Positions 47,255 to 58,620 of a stretch of 64,000 nt of DNA are shown piece after piece. The translations under genes and the position numbers were made by a program. Origin of the DNA: Blasia pusilla (taxonomy: Eukaryota > Marchantiophyta > Marchantiopsida > Blasiales). How positions within the stretch are numbered: position 1 is the first letter of the stretch; each line of letters starts with the position of its first letter. The stretch covers positions 45,136,001 to 45,200,000 of the forward strand of contig CM114271.1 of the NCBI GenBank assembly GCA_050084515.1, written 5' to 3'. A model generated the notes under the pieces. That model was not told the origin of the DNA. It worked only from the letters and a program-made list of their open reading frames with translations, and searched no databases.

Positions 47255-49150
47255 GACATATATCTGGAAGAAATTATGTCAAGTATTCAAGTAAGGAGAA
47301 TGAAAAAATAAAATTTAGAAATAAACTATAATTCAAAAAAAAATCATCAATTGGTAGAATCATACTTTGTATTAAGATATGAGGTTGTCTTATCAATGAC
47401 TTCCATTACATTGGATGTATCCATATTTTTTAACAAGTTAAGTATCACTATATCAGACCCCTTATATACATATTTATATAAGTTCTTCACAAAAAAAACA
47501 TTACTTGTGATCTCTTAATTAATATGACAATCAAAGAGGGTGCACAACATAGATATTTATTGATCTTGTGGTCAATTCACATTTCATGGATCAATAATAT
47601 TCGTATAAGATTTATTTTAAATAATTAAAGATTTGGCTCCTTGAATGATTTCTTAACCTATCATTTTCTTTCAAAGTAAAATTTCCAAATTTTTCTCCGT
47701 ATAACGACCCCTACTACTCTCACATATAATAAATTCTCTCCCTCGTATTGCCATGTATGGTTTTTGTGGCATATGGGTACTAAGTAGATTCGTAGTGGAG
47801 AGGCTCCATAATGCAAGTTATTTTGTGACAACTTCTCAATCATAGATATGAATGGAGATGTGAGCCACTTAAAAATGACTTTCGGATTTATTGCACTCAT
47901 GTTAGCATTTATCTACTAACCCTCCATATAATCAACCACATTCTTCCTTGGTATTAAGACTTTTTTTTGTACTTTCTCCAATCCCTTTGTATTAATCCTA
48001 CAATCAATTAATCAATCAAGCAATCAATGCAAGAAAATTTTAATTTTTTCTTTAATCTTCTTTCCAATTCGGTAAGTAATTTAATTTTTCTTTCGTAATT
48101 TAATTTCCTCCCCTTCAATATTATTGTCTGCCTCCCATAATACCATTATGAGCGTTAACTTACTTTGACGTACTATGAATGACTGAATGAGTGCGACTTG
48201 TGAAATGTTTTCATGAAGCCAGTTCATGAAACCTCTCTAATTTTTAAAATTTTCCCCTATACTAAACTTAGAATCTGAATTAGGGGAGAGTTTAAATAGT
48301 AATTTCTTATTTACTATTTATAATTATAATTATTAAAATAACTTAAAAATAAGAAAGGAAATATCCCCATTGGAATATTCCAAATTCTCCCTCGTATCTC
48401 TTAATTTTTTAATCTTAAAATCTAAAATTATTTCTTCAATTTTATCATAAAAAAGAATACTTTTCAAATTTCGTTCGGAGGGAAAATTGATTCATCTTCT
48501 AAGAAAAATAACAGGTCAAATTTATTTATTTTATTTTTTCAATCGAAGCATGAGAATTGAGAAATCTAGTATTTTCTAATTTATTTAAAAAAATTTAAAA
48601 TAAAATCATCATATATTTTAAATTTTAAATATATTATTTTAATTATATTTTTAATATTGGAATGTATGTGCTAAAAATTTTTCACACTATTTTCTGGGAT
48701 GCACGGGCTTAGTTATCTCCCAAAATGGTAATTAACGTTCAAACTATCAAATATCATTCAATTAATTTCAAACGATCTCATTAATTGAGATTATATCAAA
48801 TGAAAAAATTGAAAAAAAAATACCCTCCGACAATAATATACTAGTTAGGACATGCCAGGGCGTTGACGAACAATTTCTCTGTCAATTTTCAAACCATGTC
48901 TAGATGACGTTTAATTCCGAGAGAAATTCAATGACACAACAAGCAACTCTAGAAATGGACTCGTAGAGCCATCCACGTAGACAACACCATGAACATGGAT
49001 CTTTGTTTAATTTAACATGCGATGTCACTATCTTTACCAACATCTATATATGGTCCAAATTATAACGACCGTAAAATATGGTTAAAAAATAATAACATGC
49101 GTCAACCATAAGAAATAGAACTGAAAACACAGCATCCTCCAACTAAGTAG
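47255..49150. other. AT-rich DNA with a Helitron-type terminus
   Basis: Very AT-rich with no gene. GAAGA at 47267-47271 matches the five bases flanking the element A 3' LTR (37528-37532) and could be a displaced target duplication. ACTAGT followed by AGGACATGCCAGGGCG at 48840-48865 resembles the Helitron 3' end seen elsewhere in this window. Confidence 0.4.
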
Positions 49151-50250
49151 CAGATATATATTACCTTTCGTTCCCGGTAATCTCACCCGAACTTTACCAG
49201 TGGTTCTTGATATCGGAGACAAGGCGGTGTGGACGAGAAACGCCAGATCGTGCGGAAGCCAGAATTCCTATCAGCTTACGCTCGCAAGCTTATGCCTCCG
49301 TTCCAGCTGGCTCTCGGCGAGTGGCTACCGTTCTCCGGTAGCTCACAAGCTGTTTGGTGAACTTTGGTCTCTGACACGTGTGTGGAAGGGAGACGAACAC
49401 CGGTTCCTTCCTTTCTGATTGGTTGGGAAAGAGTAGGGAGTGAGAGTGAGCGAGATGGAGGGGGAACATTCTTGTCAACGCACCGACTTGACACGGCGCC
49501 ACGATGCGCGCGCGCGTGGATGGAGGAAGACCACCGGATGCTCGCCAACGGCTGGGAGTCTCCTTCGGACGTAGCCAGCCAGCCGCCCGCACGCCCGCAG
49601 CGTCCGTAGGAGAGTCTGCTCGCCTGCGATTCGACCTTAAGCCGCCTCCAATCCAACAGTAGTTAGTTAGGCGACGTACATATTACATACACTTCAGGAC
49701 TGTCGTCGACAACTACTACTGAAGCTTCGGGATCCCCCGGCTTCGATGTTTTCCCGAGGCTCCGTAGGGGAACTGGATCCTCTCCTTCAGCTGAATATCT
49801 ATATATCCATCGGCGATGGACACTCGAAAGACTTTCGATCGGCTGAAGTGTCTCCGCTCGGAAGTGAGTGAGGGAGAAACGCCGCGAGCTACCGACTGAA
49901 CCGCTTGTGGTTTTGCGATTTATCGAAGTGAGGCACGTGTCTGTCAAGCGAGACGATCGGGAAAGGAAGTGTCCGTTTCGATCTTCTCTTTCTCTTGCTC
50001 GCGATTAGATTAGTGGATTGCGTCTTGAAAGTGGAAACGTAAGTGTGTGACGGTTGAAGCTGCCCATGCATATCTACTGGTAAGGAAGGGGAGAGGGGAG
50101 AAGAAAGTCCATGAGAAGTAGAGCATTCCACTCTTGTATAAGCTATGTTTAAAAGTAGTGAGTGCGTTTCTTTCAATGTTCCATCCAGTTTTTGGTGTGC
50201 CCATCTTAGTGGATCCTCTATAAAGGTAGGGACATCTGTTTCTCTATATT
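49151..50250. other. GC-rich island, no recognised gene
   Basis: CpG-rich stretch between AT-rich blocks. Overlapping open frames on both strands (for example 49656-49276 and 49947-49663 minus, 49364-49609 plus) have no family features. It could be the promoter and first exon of a low-copy gene; I cannot support a model. Confidence 0.35.
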
Positions 50251-50749
50251 TTGGAGGTACTATGGCTTCCAGAAAACTTATACAAAAAGTGTATCTCTAA
50301 GATTGGAGTTTAAATTCTATCCACATAAAATGATCAAATGAGTGCGATGATATAGGGTGGCACTTTGGCCATCCAAGTGAGAAAGGATAACTAGCCTGAG
50401 TGGATCATAAGGAATTGGAGCTCTCGGAGCTAGATTTGAGTAATTGGAGGTCGTAAAGATGTTGAAGGCGCCTCGATGAAATTGGGTGAAGTAGTTGATG
50501 TTGTGAACGATTGAGGGTGGAATCGATTGGGTGGATATGTTGCCAATGTGTGTTTTGTTTAGCAATTACATGTCAATCCAATTCAAACCATATGAGGTTC
50601 ATGTCCAATCCACTTCCCACAATTCTCAAGTTATGACTCTTTTTAATCCGAATTTTGAGGGTGTATGTATTGCAATATATCTTGTGTAGTGATGTGTATG
50701 TGCATGAAATCCATCCTATAGCATCAACTACTTTTATAGGAACTAACAT

Positions 50750-50860
50750 CCCCATGTCATGCACACTCCAAATTCGTGCTTTAACTATGCAGTTGCATCC
50801 ATTACCGATCATGAGTTTAGGTTACATAAGGAATTCAGATTTTACAAAGCCTTCCATATG
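50750..50860 (+). pseudogene. Integrase shard of the A/B/C family
   Basis: The plus strand reads QLHPLPIMSLGY, matching QLHPLPIMGLGYRWILDFPG at the start of the element B integrase core. Strongly decayed; the next ~100 bases are not clearly alignable. Confidence 0.6.
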
Positions 50861-51228
50861 GTGCATCTTAGCCATATGATGTAATTTGGGGGTATGAAGG
50901 CATGGCAAATGGAGCCATAGGACTTGATGATATGGTTGCAAGAGATTTGTACCATTCTCGTGAAGGTTTTAAGGGTCGTGTATTATGGACCTCGTATACG
51001 GGGCTCCTTTGATCATTTTTCACTTATCGAATCTTTCCAATCCAATAAATATCTAATGGTATCATACTCATAAATTTCATGAGTTGAAGACCATTGCATG
51101 CCCACAATCATCAAAGATCTCTCAAAGGATGGATATTACATATTTATTCGCATTCTACTGATTGATAAGTCGATCAATAATCTCGAGACAAGTGCTTATT
51201 CATCTAGGTGTCATCCATATCATTCTAG

Positions 51229-51372
51229 GAGGGTATGAGTATGACAGATGGATACTCTCCATGCAACATCTCCATTAGTCTTTCCTTGACCATGTCTTGG
51301 CTTCTGTTCTAAATTAAGACGTTCTCCATATCACTTTATCTATTGGATCATCAAAAGACGAATCCATGGAAC
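51229..51372 (-). pseudogene. Reverse transcriptase shard of the A/B/C family
   Basis: The plus strand reads GATACTCTCCATG...CTCCATATCACTTTATCTATTGG, closely following the reverse-transcriptase N-terminus of A (about 41055-41165), which is coded on the minus strand. It is therefore opposite in direction to the integrase shard 400 bp away. Confidence 0.6.
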
Positions 51373-51421
51373 CTTCAACAGTCCCAATGTATTATGCTAA
51401 ATGCAAAAGACTCGTGTGCAT

Positions 51422-51740
51422 GGTTGCACAGAAACGGACAAGTCCGTTCCTATGTAGGACATGGAAGGACAAGTTTGGACATATCCACGGACATGGATTA
51501 TAAAAGGTGAGGCCCACACTTTATAGTTCATGGTGGAAGGCAAGATAAGGGTGGGCGGAGTAGTAAAGGGGGAGCCAATGAAGGTGGGAGGAAGAAGAAA
51601 CGAGAAAGTGCGGATCACAAAGGCAATTGGGGAAGATGAGAAAGAAGGGGGAGGTGGGGCACACATGGATAAGTCCTTATATAGGATGGACATAAGTCCA
51701 CGTACATGTCTATACACACGGACTTTGTCCATATGCAACC
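51422..51740 (+). mobile_element. MITE family M, copy 3
   Basis: Ends GGTTGCACAGAAACGGAC and ...TTTGTCCATATGCAACC are inverted repeats. The interior (GGGCCCACAC-like, TTCATGGTGGAAGGCAAG, ATAAGTCCTTATATAGGATGGACATAAG) matches copies 1 and 2. Non-coding. Confidence 0.7.
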
Positions 51741-54213
51741 TTACTCATGTAACTCCATAAGAATTGACAAATATGGCGCCGCTTTGCTCCTACCAAAAAA
51801 TGGTATATATATGCTTCCACAAGCGTCTACTAAGATGGATTTAAGGGACTAGTCTCAAATTGACTTAGCCTTGCAAGAGATGATGGTGAGATCTAAGGTG
51901 ATTTCCCAATCTTTTACCTAAGCACAAAAGGGTGGTTATCATTTCTGGATTAGAGCTTTGGAGAGCATTGTACATAAACACAAGACAACGGAGAATGATG
52001 CACCTTTGAGCAATAATGAAAAGCATCTCGACACGCAATGAACGTCCCTGGGGAAAAGTTGTCGAATTTTGATATCTTAGAGGATATTTCAAAGTTTGAC
52101 TTCTAAGTGCTCGTCCCATAATATTGATGGTATAAGAGACTTCTTCAAGGATATGTCATTATTTATGACGAGTTTGGAATATATGAAGTAGAAAATCTAT
52201 CTTACCAATGAGAAGATTAAAAGAACAATGAGAAATTTCTATTTCCATCATAGGTGGAGGAGTGCTTCCATGTTGAGCCTCCATCCTTAGAAGGATGGAA
52301 GTTTTGAATGATGCATGTTCCTTGGAGTCGAAAATCCCTTTAAGAGATGGGCAAAGTACAATCCAATATAGAAGTGTAGATAGTAGAATAAACAATAGTC
52401 AATCTAGATGATTTATGACTTCCTTCAAAAAAACTTATTTTGAAAAATATGTGAATATATCATAAAAAATCAATTACCTCGTGATTTCTCACCCCACCCT
52501 TCTATATATCCCTTTCCTCTCATGTCTCATCAATTTGCATAACTTCCTCCATTCATAGGCTCCTTCCAATATGGAATCAACGTGCAACTCTCTTGAAAGA
52601 TCAATTTAGTATTGTCGGTAGTAAGCTTTAAAGGTTTGAGGTTCTTCCATATTAGGCATATATTTTCTTTTTTGAATCCCCTAAATTTGATACGCAATCT
52701 ACCGATGACAACTTTGCTATCCATATCATCCCAAATTTAGGTGTCATACTCCTCCACATTACTCTTTGAACTTCTTACATTATCAACTTGAACCTTATCA
52801 CCAAAGCCATCAATACCTTGTGTTTCCCCTAATCTTAGTTTTTCTAGCTTTAGAACAAGAGAGAGAGTAGCTTTTTAATTGGAAGATACTTGTAAAGCAC
52901 TTAAGAAATAAGATAACTAACAAATTTTCCATGAGTTGTAACATACTCATCGAATACTTACATGATCGAAACTCGTAAAAAAACACTCATAGTAAACTTG
53001 CATAGTAGTAGTCCCAGCCAAAATGGGACTTGTAAAAATAATTTGGGAACCCTTAATTGCTATTAGTATTTACAATCCATTTAAGTAATTAAAGTTGATT
53101 GTTTAACCCATAACATGTTATGAGATAACTTCATCAATGACGTTACTATTATCACACTTGGGGAAATCCATCGCACTTTCTTGCGACAATGGGGTTCACC
53201 AAATATTATGTATGATCTTTCCAAATCAAGCTTAGGTTGCCCTCTCTTTAAGCATGAGAGGCAAGAAATTCACCGCTGTGCATGGATGGTGCTACCTATG
53301 GCACTCATAACATATTGGAGATTGATGATTATATCGCATTTCCACTATGAAGATCAATCCTCCACAACACTTGGCAATTTGTCATAGTGTAATAGGTTGT
53401 TGTATTGCAATAATAACCTCTATTTGGAGGTCCTCCATCATTGGAAACCCATTGGAGAGTGATGAGCTACTAAGCTCAATAAAATTTTGGGGGGGTTTTG
53501 GGTGATACTCATGTGTCCATGTTGTGCCAAGTCATCACCATAGTGGCGATGTGGTGGGGGATAAGGATGCAAAACCACCGCCATTACTACAAAATGTGAG
53601 TCGTAAGATATTTCTCACTCCATTGTAAATTTCATCTACGTTGCAAATAAATAATTAATGTCCCAAATATAAAAATAAGCATAGTTCATCCATTTATTTT
53701 CCGTGAAATTTTTTTTTCCAAACAATTCACCTATTTGCAATCCCTATCTCTCTAGAACTCAATATCTCATCTCCTCCAAATTTTGGCGTATTTGTTGTGA
53801 TCTTCCTTTAAGTCAAAATATTGTTAAATATTCTAATCATAGGTTTGGAAAAATAATAGTGGATAACCCTCCACATGAGAAGCCATGGCTACGGAAGGTT
53901 TTAGGCTCTACACATCTTTGTTCGCTTGAACCTCTCAGACATATTGTATATTTTTTAACTTGCATAATAGGGTCCTTGGTGTTGTGAGATCCCCAACCAC
54001 CATCATCTACTTCATTACTTGAAACCATCACATCCAAAAAAAAGGCTCAAACATTATAAATCAATTTAGTCGTGGTTAATTATATCAAAATATGGATTGG
54101 GAATGAGCATATCCTCTCAATTATTGAGTTGATCTCATCACTGTTCAGCATTTTGCAAACCTCTAGCATGGGGCATTGGGGATCCATATTTTCTCTTGGA
54201 GGGGTCACATGCA
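51741..54213. other. AT-rich DNA, nothing recognised
   Basis: No gene family or repeat structure seen beyond short open frames. Confidence 0.4.
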
Positions 54214-54490
54214 TGTTGTCGTGCGCATACATATCGCTACCCAACATACATCGCTGGTCACATCTACGCCACACAACACCGATCTTCCCCACACACGGGT
54301 CGATCCACATGTACAAAAATCAACTCATACATATACATGGAGATCACACAACGTTGTCGTGCGCATACATATCGCTATACAACATACATCGCTGGTCACA
54401 TCTACACCACACAACACCGGTCTTCCCCACACACGGATCGATCCACACATGTACAAAAATCAACTCATACATATACATGGAGATCACACA
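54214..54490 (-). repeat. 3' LTR of element B, reduced to two tandem terminal units
   Basis: Two adjacent ~138-bp copies (54215-54352 and 54353-54491), about 95% alike. Each matches the terminal unit of the element A and C LTRs (GTATGCGCACGACA, GATCGACCCGTGTG). The promoter-bearing middle found between the two units in A and C is absent. On the minus strand the LTR begins TGTGTGATC after the polypurine tract and ends GACAACA. Confidence 0.8.
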
Positions 54491-54503
54491 ACCGCCCCCT
54501 AGT
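54491..54503 (-). other. Polypurine tract of element B
   Basis: CTAGGGGGCGGT on the minus strand, directly before the LTR, as in A and C. Confidence 0.75.
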
Positions 54504-54567
54504 TGGTAGTTGGATCCCCCCAACTCTAGATAGAAAATATCACATCTCTCTGACATGACCTACTACC

Positions 54568-54828
54568 CTATACACATCTCGGACACATCCATCGTCCCGT
54601 GGGAACCAGATCAAGAGGGGGGGTCAGACATGACATATGCCACCCTTGAGAACAACCATCACATACCAACATGGTGGCTGCACCCCTCGTAGATCCGCAC
54701 AACATACACCTCAAGCCTGCAGATACCACTGCCAAGCTCAGATCCACCGTCCCATCTACGTTCGGAAGATGACATGGCGCACAATTGCGCACATGATCCT
54801 TCCAAACCATACCATCCCGTCCCTCCAA
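54568..54828 (-). CDS. PHD finger at the pol C-terminus, element B (intact finger)
   Basis: Last 86 codons of the pol frame as now open, ending in TAG. Residues 41-85 are a textbook C4HC3 PHD finger: CMLC, then LVCDGCSQGWHMSC, then VPTGRWMCPRC, with the Trp two residues before the last Cys pair. PHD fingers bind the H3 N-terminus in a K4-methylation-dependent way. The finger follows the integrase C-terminal region and precedes the polypurine tract by about 65 bp. Both this and the element A copy keep all eight ligands, which argues that it belongs to the family and is not a chance capture in one copy. Confidence 0.88.
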   Translation of the reverse strand: MEGRDGMVWKDHVRNCAPCHLPNVDGTVDLSLAVVSAGLRCMLCGSTRGAATMLVCDGCSQGWHMSCLTPPLDLVPTGRWMCPRCV

Positions 54829-54837
54829 TATGAGGAC

Positions 54838-55760
54838 TCAGGTCGGTAATACCTTGCGCACACGTAGGATCGTGTGCCCTGCAGTGACATCTAGCGTCGT
54901 AGGTGCCGCTTGCTGTAAATACACGTAACCTCTAGGATGAAACCTCCTAATACCTGGACGATAACATCCTCCATGAATGGTCGCGTACCTCAATGTATCT
55001 CTATGCTGGGCAATAGCTAAGTTCTCAAAGGCCATAGGCATAACTCTAAGAAAAACCTCTGCCCTCTGAGAACATGCTTGTACCCACACATCTAGATCAT
55101 CAAGATCTAACACCTTCGTCATGTCACGTTGAATCGCTGCAGGTAAATCAGGCTCTCTCCCAAAGAGCAAAAAGTACGGTGAAAATGTCGCCAAGGATGC
55201 CTGCCGACTAAAGCGATAACCCATAGCCAACCATGGCAACTGTAGGTCCCACTCGCTGAACTGTCCCTTGCAAGCCATACTTGCGCAATCCTCTCTTCAC
55301 CGTCTGTACCACTCTTTGCGCCAACCCATCCGCCTCAGGATGATCTCTGGACGTGGTGCGGTGATCTATCAGCGCCTGATCACACAAGGCCTCAAAAATC
55401 TCCCCTGAACTCGGTACCCTGGTCTGTCAACACCTCCGCCGGTGCTCCAAAGTGACTAAGCACACGATCTAGAAACGCATAAGGTGTTCCCTCGCTCGCC
55501 TTGTCTGTAGTGCCACCAACTCTATCCACTTGGAGAAATGCTCCACCATGACCAACACGTAGCTATGATGACACCCCGTCAATGGCAAAGGTCCGGGAAA
55601 GTCTAAAATCCACCGATAACCTAAACCCATAATCGGCAAAGGATGTAATTGCGGAGTGGGAGCATTGAAGGCTGCTCGCACTCTGTCACATACCATACAT
55701 CTGGCCATAAACTGCTGTACCCCATTAGGCATGCCGCGCCACCAATACTGAACCTGGAGT
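54838..55760 (-). pseudogene. Integrase, element B (two or more frameshifts)
   Basis: Zinc-binding tail ARCMVCDRVRAAF, then the catalytic core with the first Asp in WILDFPGPLPLTG and YVLVMVEHFSKWIELVAL, the second Asp in AEVLTDQGTEF (about 55430) and the Glu in HPEADGLAQRVVQ (about 55335), so the D, D, E triad is readable. A T-run near 55405 and a change near 55270 shift the frame. The C-terminal part (55278-54838) is open: SPYFLLFGREPDLP, FHPRGYVYLQQ. Confidence 0.82.
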
Positions 55761-56747
55761 TAGCTGTAAGTACGCTTTACTCCAAAATGTCCCAACTCCT
55801 CATGGGCATGTCGCACTACACGTGCTCGTTGGGAAGGATGAGGTACCACTTGTATCCTACCATCTCCCCATACCCGCAAAATGTGAGTCCCCTCCCACCG
55901 AACCTCTTGGCTCCTCAGAGGATCCGATCCCGCTCCCTAGCACTCACTGTACTCGCAATGACGCCAGTGCGCAAGAACTCCACAACCTCCACGTCGTCAT
56001 GGATATCACGACCACCTGTCGCCTCCTCACTAACCTCCGGATTGAAAGACTCATCATCCAATCCCACCACTGGAGTCATCACTTGTGGCTGACCTGCCAT
56101 AGTCAACCAACAAAGATAGGCAGATGCATGCCAACCGGGCACCATCTCCTCATCACTCTCTCCGTGCCATCGAGCTCCTGTGTCGTCTCTCTGACTCGGA
56201 CATGGGTTACGACTCAACCCATCCGCATCCAGGTTCAACCGAATTGGTCTAACTCATACTCTTGTAGTAATAGAGCCCACTTGGCAAGCTTTCCCGTAAG
56301 CTTGTCGGACTCCATCAACCACCTCAACGGTTGATGATCAGTGATAAGTGTTAAAGGGTTGCCGAATAAATAGCACCTGAAATGTGCCACAGCCCACACT
56401 ACAGCCAAGCACTCTCCCTTGGAGGAGCTGTACTTTGCTTCTGCAATGTTGTTCGATCAGCTCGCGTAAGCCACAACAAACTCTCTCTCCTCGTCATCCC
56501 TCTGAGTAAGCACTGCTCCTACACCCAACATGCTCCAATCTGTATGTAACTGGAATGGGCGACCCCTAACCGGTCTCTATAAAATGGGTGAGGACGTCAA
56601 CCTGTCCTTGAGCTCCTGAAATGCTCGTTCTTGATCATCTCCCCACAACCAAACCTGATCAAGTCTCGTCAACAAGATCAAAGGCTTTGCGATCGCACTA
56701 AAATCCTTGACATACCGTCGATGGAAGTTTGCCAGTCCAAGAAATGC
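55761..56747 (-). pseudogene. RNase H and connection region, element B
   Basis: The frame 56238-55915 has LDADGLSRNPCPSQRDDTGARWHGE, the standard end of the RNase H segment (DADGLSR) and the start of the integrase. Upstream pieces for YASxS and the H-T-D region are broken over frames. Confidence 0.65.
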
Positions 56748-57629
56748 TCAGACTCGACTCACATCTATAGGGCGTGGAATGTGCGCAATAGCCTCTACCT
56801 TTGTCTGATGAACGCCTAACTCACTCGGGTATATGATGTGTCCCAAGTACTCAATCTGCTCTTGAAAGAATCTGCACTTGCTTGGATGTAACTTCAGTCC
56901 ATGTAACTGCAATCGCCGAAACACCTCCTCCAAGTGTCGCTCATGCTCCTCAACCGTGGAACTGAAGATAAGAATATCATCTATGTAACATCGTACAAAA
57001 TCCAAGCCAGAAAGAATCCTATCCATCACTCTCTGAAACTGTGCAGGTGCGTTCTTCAACCCATATGATAAGAACCGCCATTGATACAAGAAATCTCTTC
57101 CGAACCGATCTATCCCCCAGAATGTTGTCTTCTCCCTGTCCTCCAACTTGATAGGAAGTTGATGATAGCCAACACGGAGATCTAAAGTACTGATGATGTT
57201 TGCATGCCCTACCGCATCAAAGATCTCATCAGGAGTAGGCATGGCGTACAGATCTGACCTCGTCTGTCGGTTGATAGGACGGTAGTCTTCACACATCCGC
57301 CTATCCGTCCAATTTCCATACATATCCTTCTTCTTCGGCATGACTGTGGCAGATGCATACTCCCCATGTGATAACTCCACAAGTCCTACCTCCAACAAGT
57401 CCTGACTCCTGCTCTGAATCAAGGCTCACTCCATATCAGAATACTTGTAGGGTCGACGAAAGATTGGCGTATCACTAGCCAACTCAATATGTATCCCGGG
57501 ACCCTTCAGTGTACCAAAGTCTCTCATACTGAAGGCAAAACAACTGACATGCCCTCTCAGAAACCTATGAACTCGCCGTCGCTCTCCTCCTATCAACTTG
57601 AGACCTATCACAGGCTCCCAAGTCTCCAT
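56748..57629 (-). pseudogene. Reverse transcriptase, element B (nearly open)
   Basis: The 57422-56748 segment is uninterrupted for 224 codons: VELSHGEYASATVMPKKKD, DYRPINRQT, STLDLRVGYHQLPI, TTFWGIDRFGRDFLYQWRF, YGLKNAPAQFQRVMDRI, and the catalytic FVRCYIDDILIFSS with YIDD. The upstream piece 57629-57426 (FAFSMRDFGTLKGPGIHIEL, FRRPYKYSDME) is in the same frame but separated by one TGA, where element A codes Arg. This is the best-preserved enzyme of the family in this window. Confidence 0.9.
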
Positions 57630-57785
57630 TGTGACCTCACTCAGAGAGGATGCAACCTCCGGCTGTGGTTGCTATGTAGCAACCCTAGCCACCTCCGCAA
57701 CAGCCACTCCACTCTGACCTCCTACACCATGCTCCACATCCAAAAAATAAACATGTGCTACTCTAGACGCCTTTGCACTCTCTGC

Positions 57786-58620
57786 TCAAACGACGTCCCA
57801 ACTAGTCCATGGGTGCCTATCTCTCCTCATCTCGCCCCCAACCAATGCCTGTACAGACCCTGTAGGCAATGGTCCAACTTGTGGACGTGACGACATGGAT
57901 GACACTCGCATCCGTCTCTGCTCAGCCAAACCTATCCATGTGAGACAGTTGAGGTCCATCGTCTGCCCCAACACCTGTCTCCGGAAAGCCTCAGTCATCC
58001 CTTGCACCGCCATAGTACCAGTAGCAAACTCCATGGCGCGCTCGCGCTCATCTGCTGTAGGCTCCTCCAATGCTCCGGTCACCTCATCCCAAATCCTGCC
58101 TCACCCTCCTTGACGAAAGGCATGGGATGCTGGGAAGCTCACCAACGTAGGTAAGGCTGCCCTCAACTCCCCCATCCTATTGGCCATGGCCAACGGTGGT
58201 CTATCATCGCGTGTCACCACCTGAGATCGACTCCCTGAGCCTCAAATAGCATCCACTATGAGATGTGGTGCTCTCTGGACTCCATCGTATGCTCGACTCA
58301 GTACCTTTGATGGTATCACGTTTGTCCACCACAATTGTGGAAGATGGGCACGTGATCCAACTCTCGCCGCATCTAATAACACAGATGGTTCCAACCAGGA
58401 CCTCACCTGATACACACTCGTCATCACATGTGCACGAGTATCTCCCAACAATGGCACGTTCTTCAAGATGTACGTTGGAGAACATGTCTGACTCTCCTGC
58501 AAGTGTTGTACTACTCGCAGCATCTCCCAAAACATCCCTGACCTCGGATCTTGCAATCCCAATCCTCGGCCAGTTGATTAATGACCCTAACACCCTCCTC
58601 TGGGCACTGCCATACAACGG
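57786..58620 (-). pseudogene. C-terminal half of the DNMT3-like methyltransferase, element B
   Basis: Starts with GLQDPRSGMFWEMLRVVQHLQ, then PTYILKNVPLLGDTRAHV, then SVLLDAARVGSRAH...LWWTN. After a frame change come EEPTADERERAMEFATGT...FRRQVLGQTMDLNCLTW (motifs IX-X). Motif VI has Lys at 58461-58463 where the ENV Glu is expected. Motifs I and IV, present in element A, are missing: PEEGVRVINQLAEDW joins directly to GLQDPRS near 58580, so about 300 bp have been lost. Confidence 0.8.
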
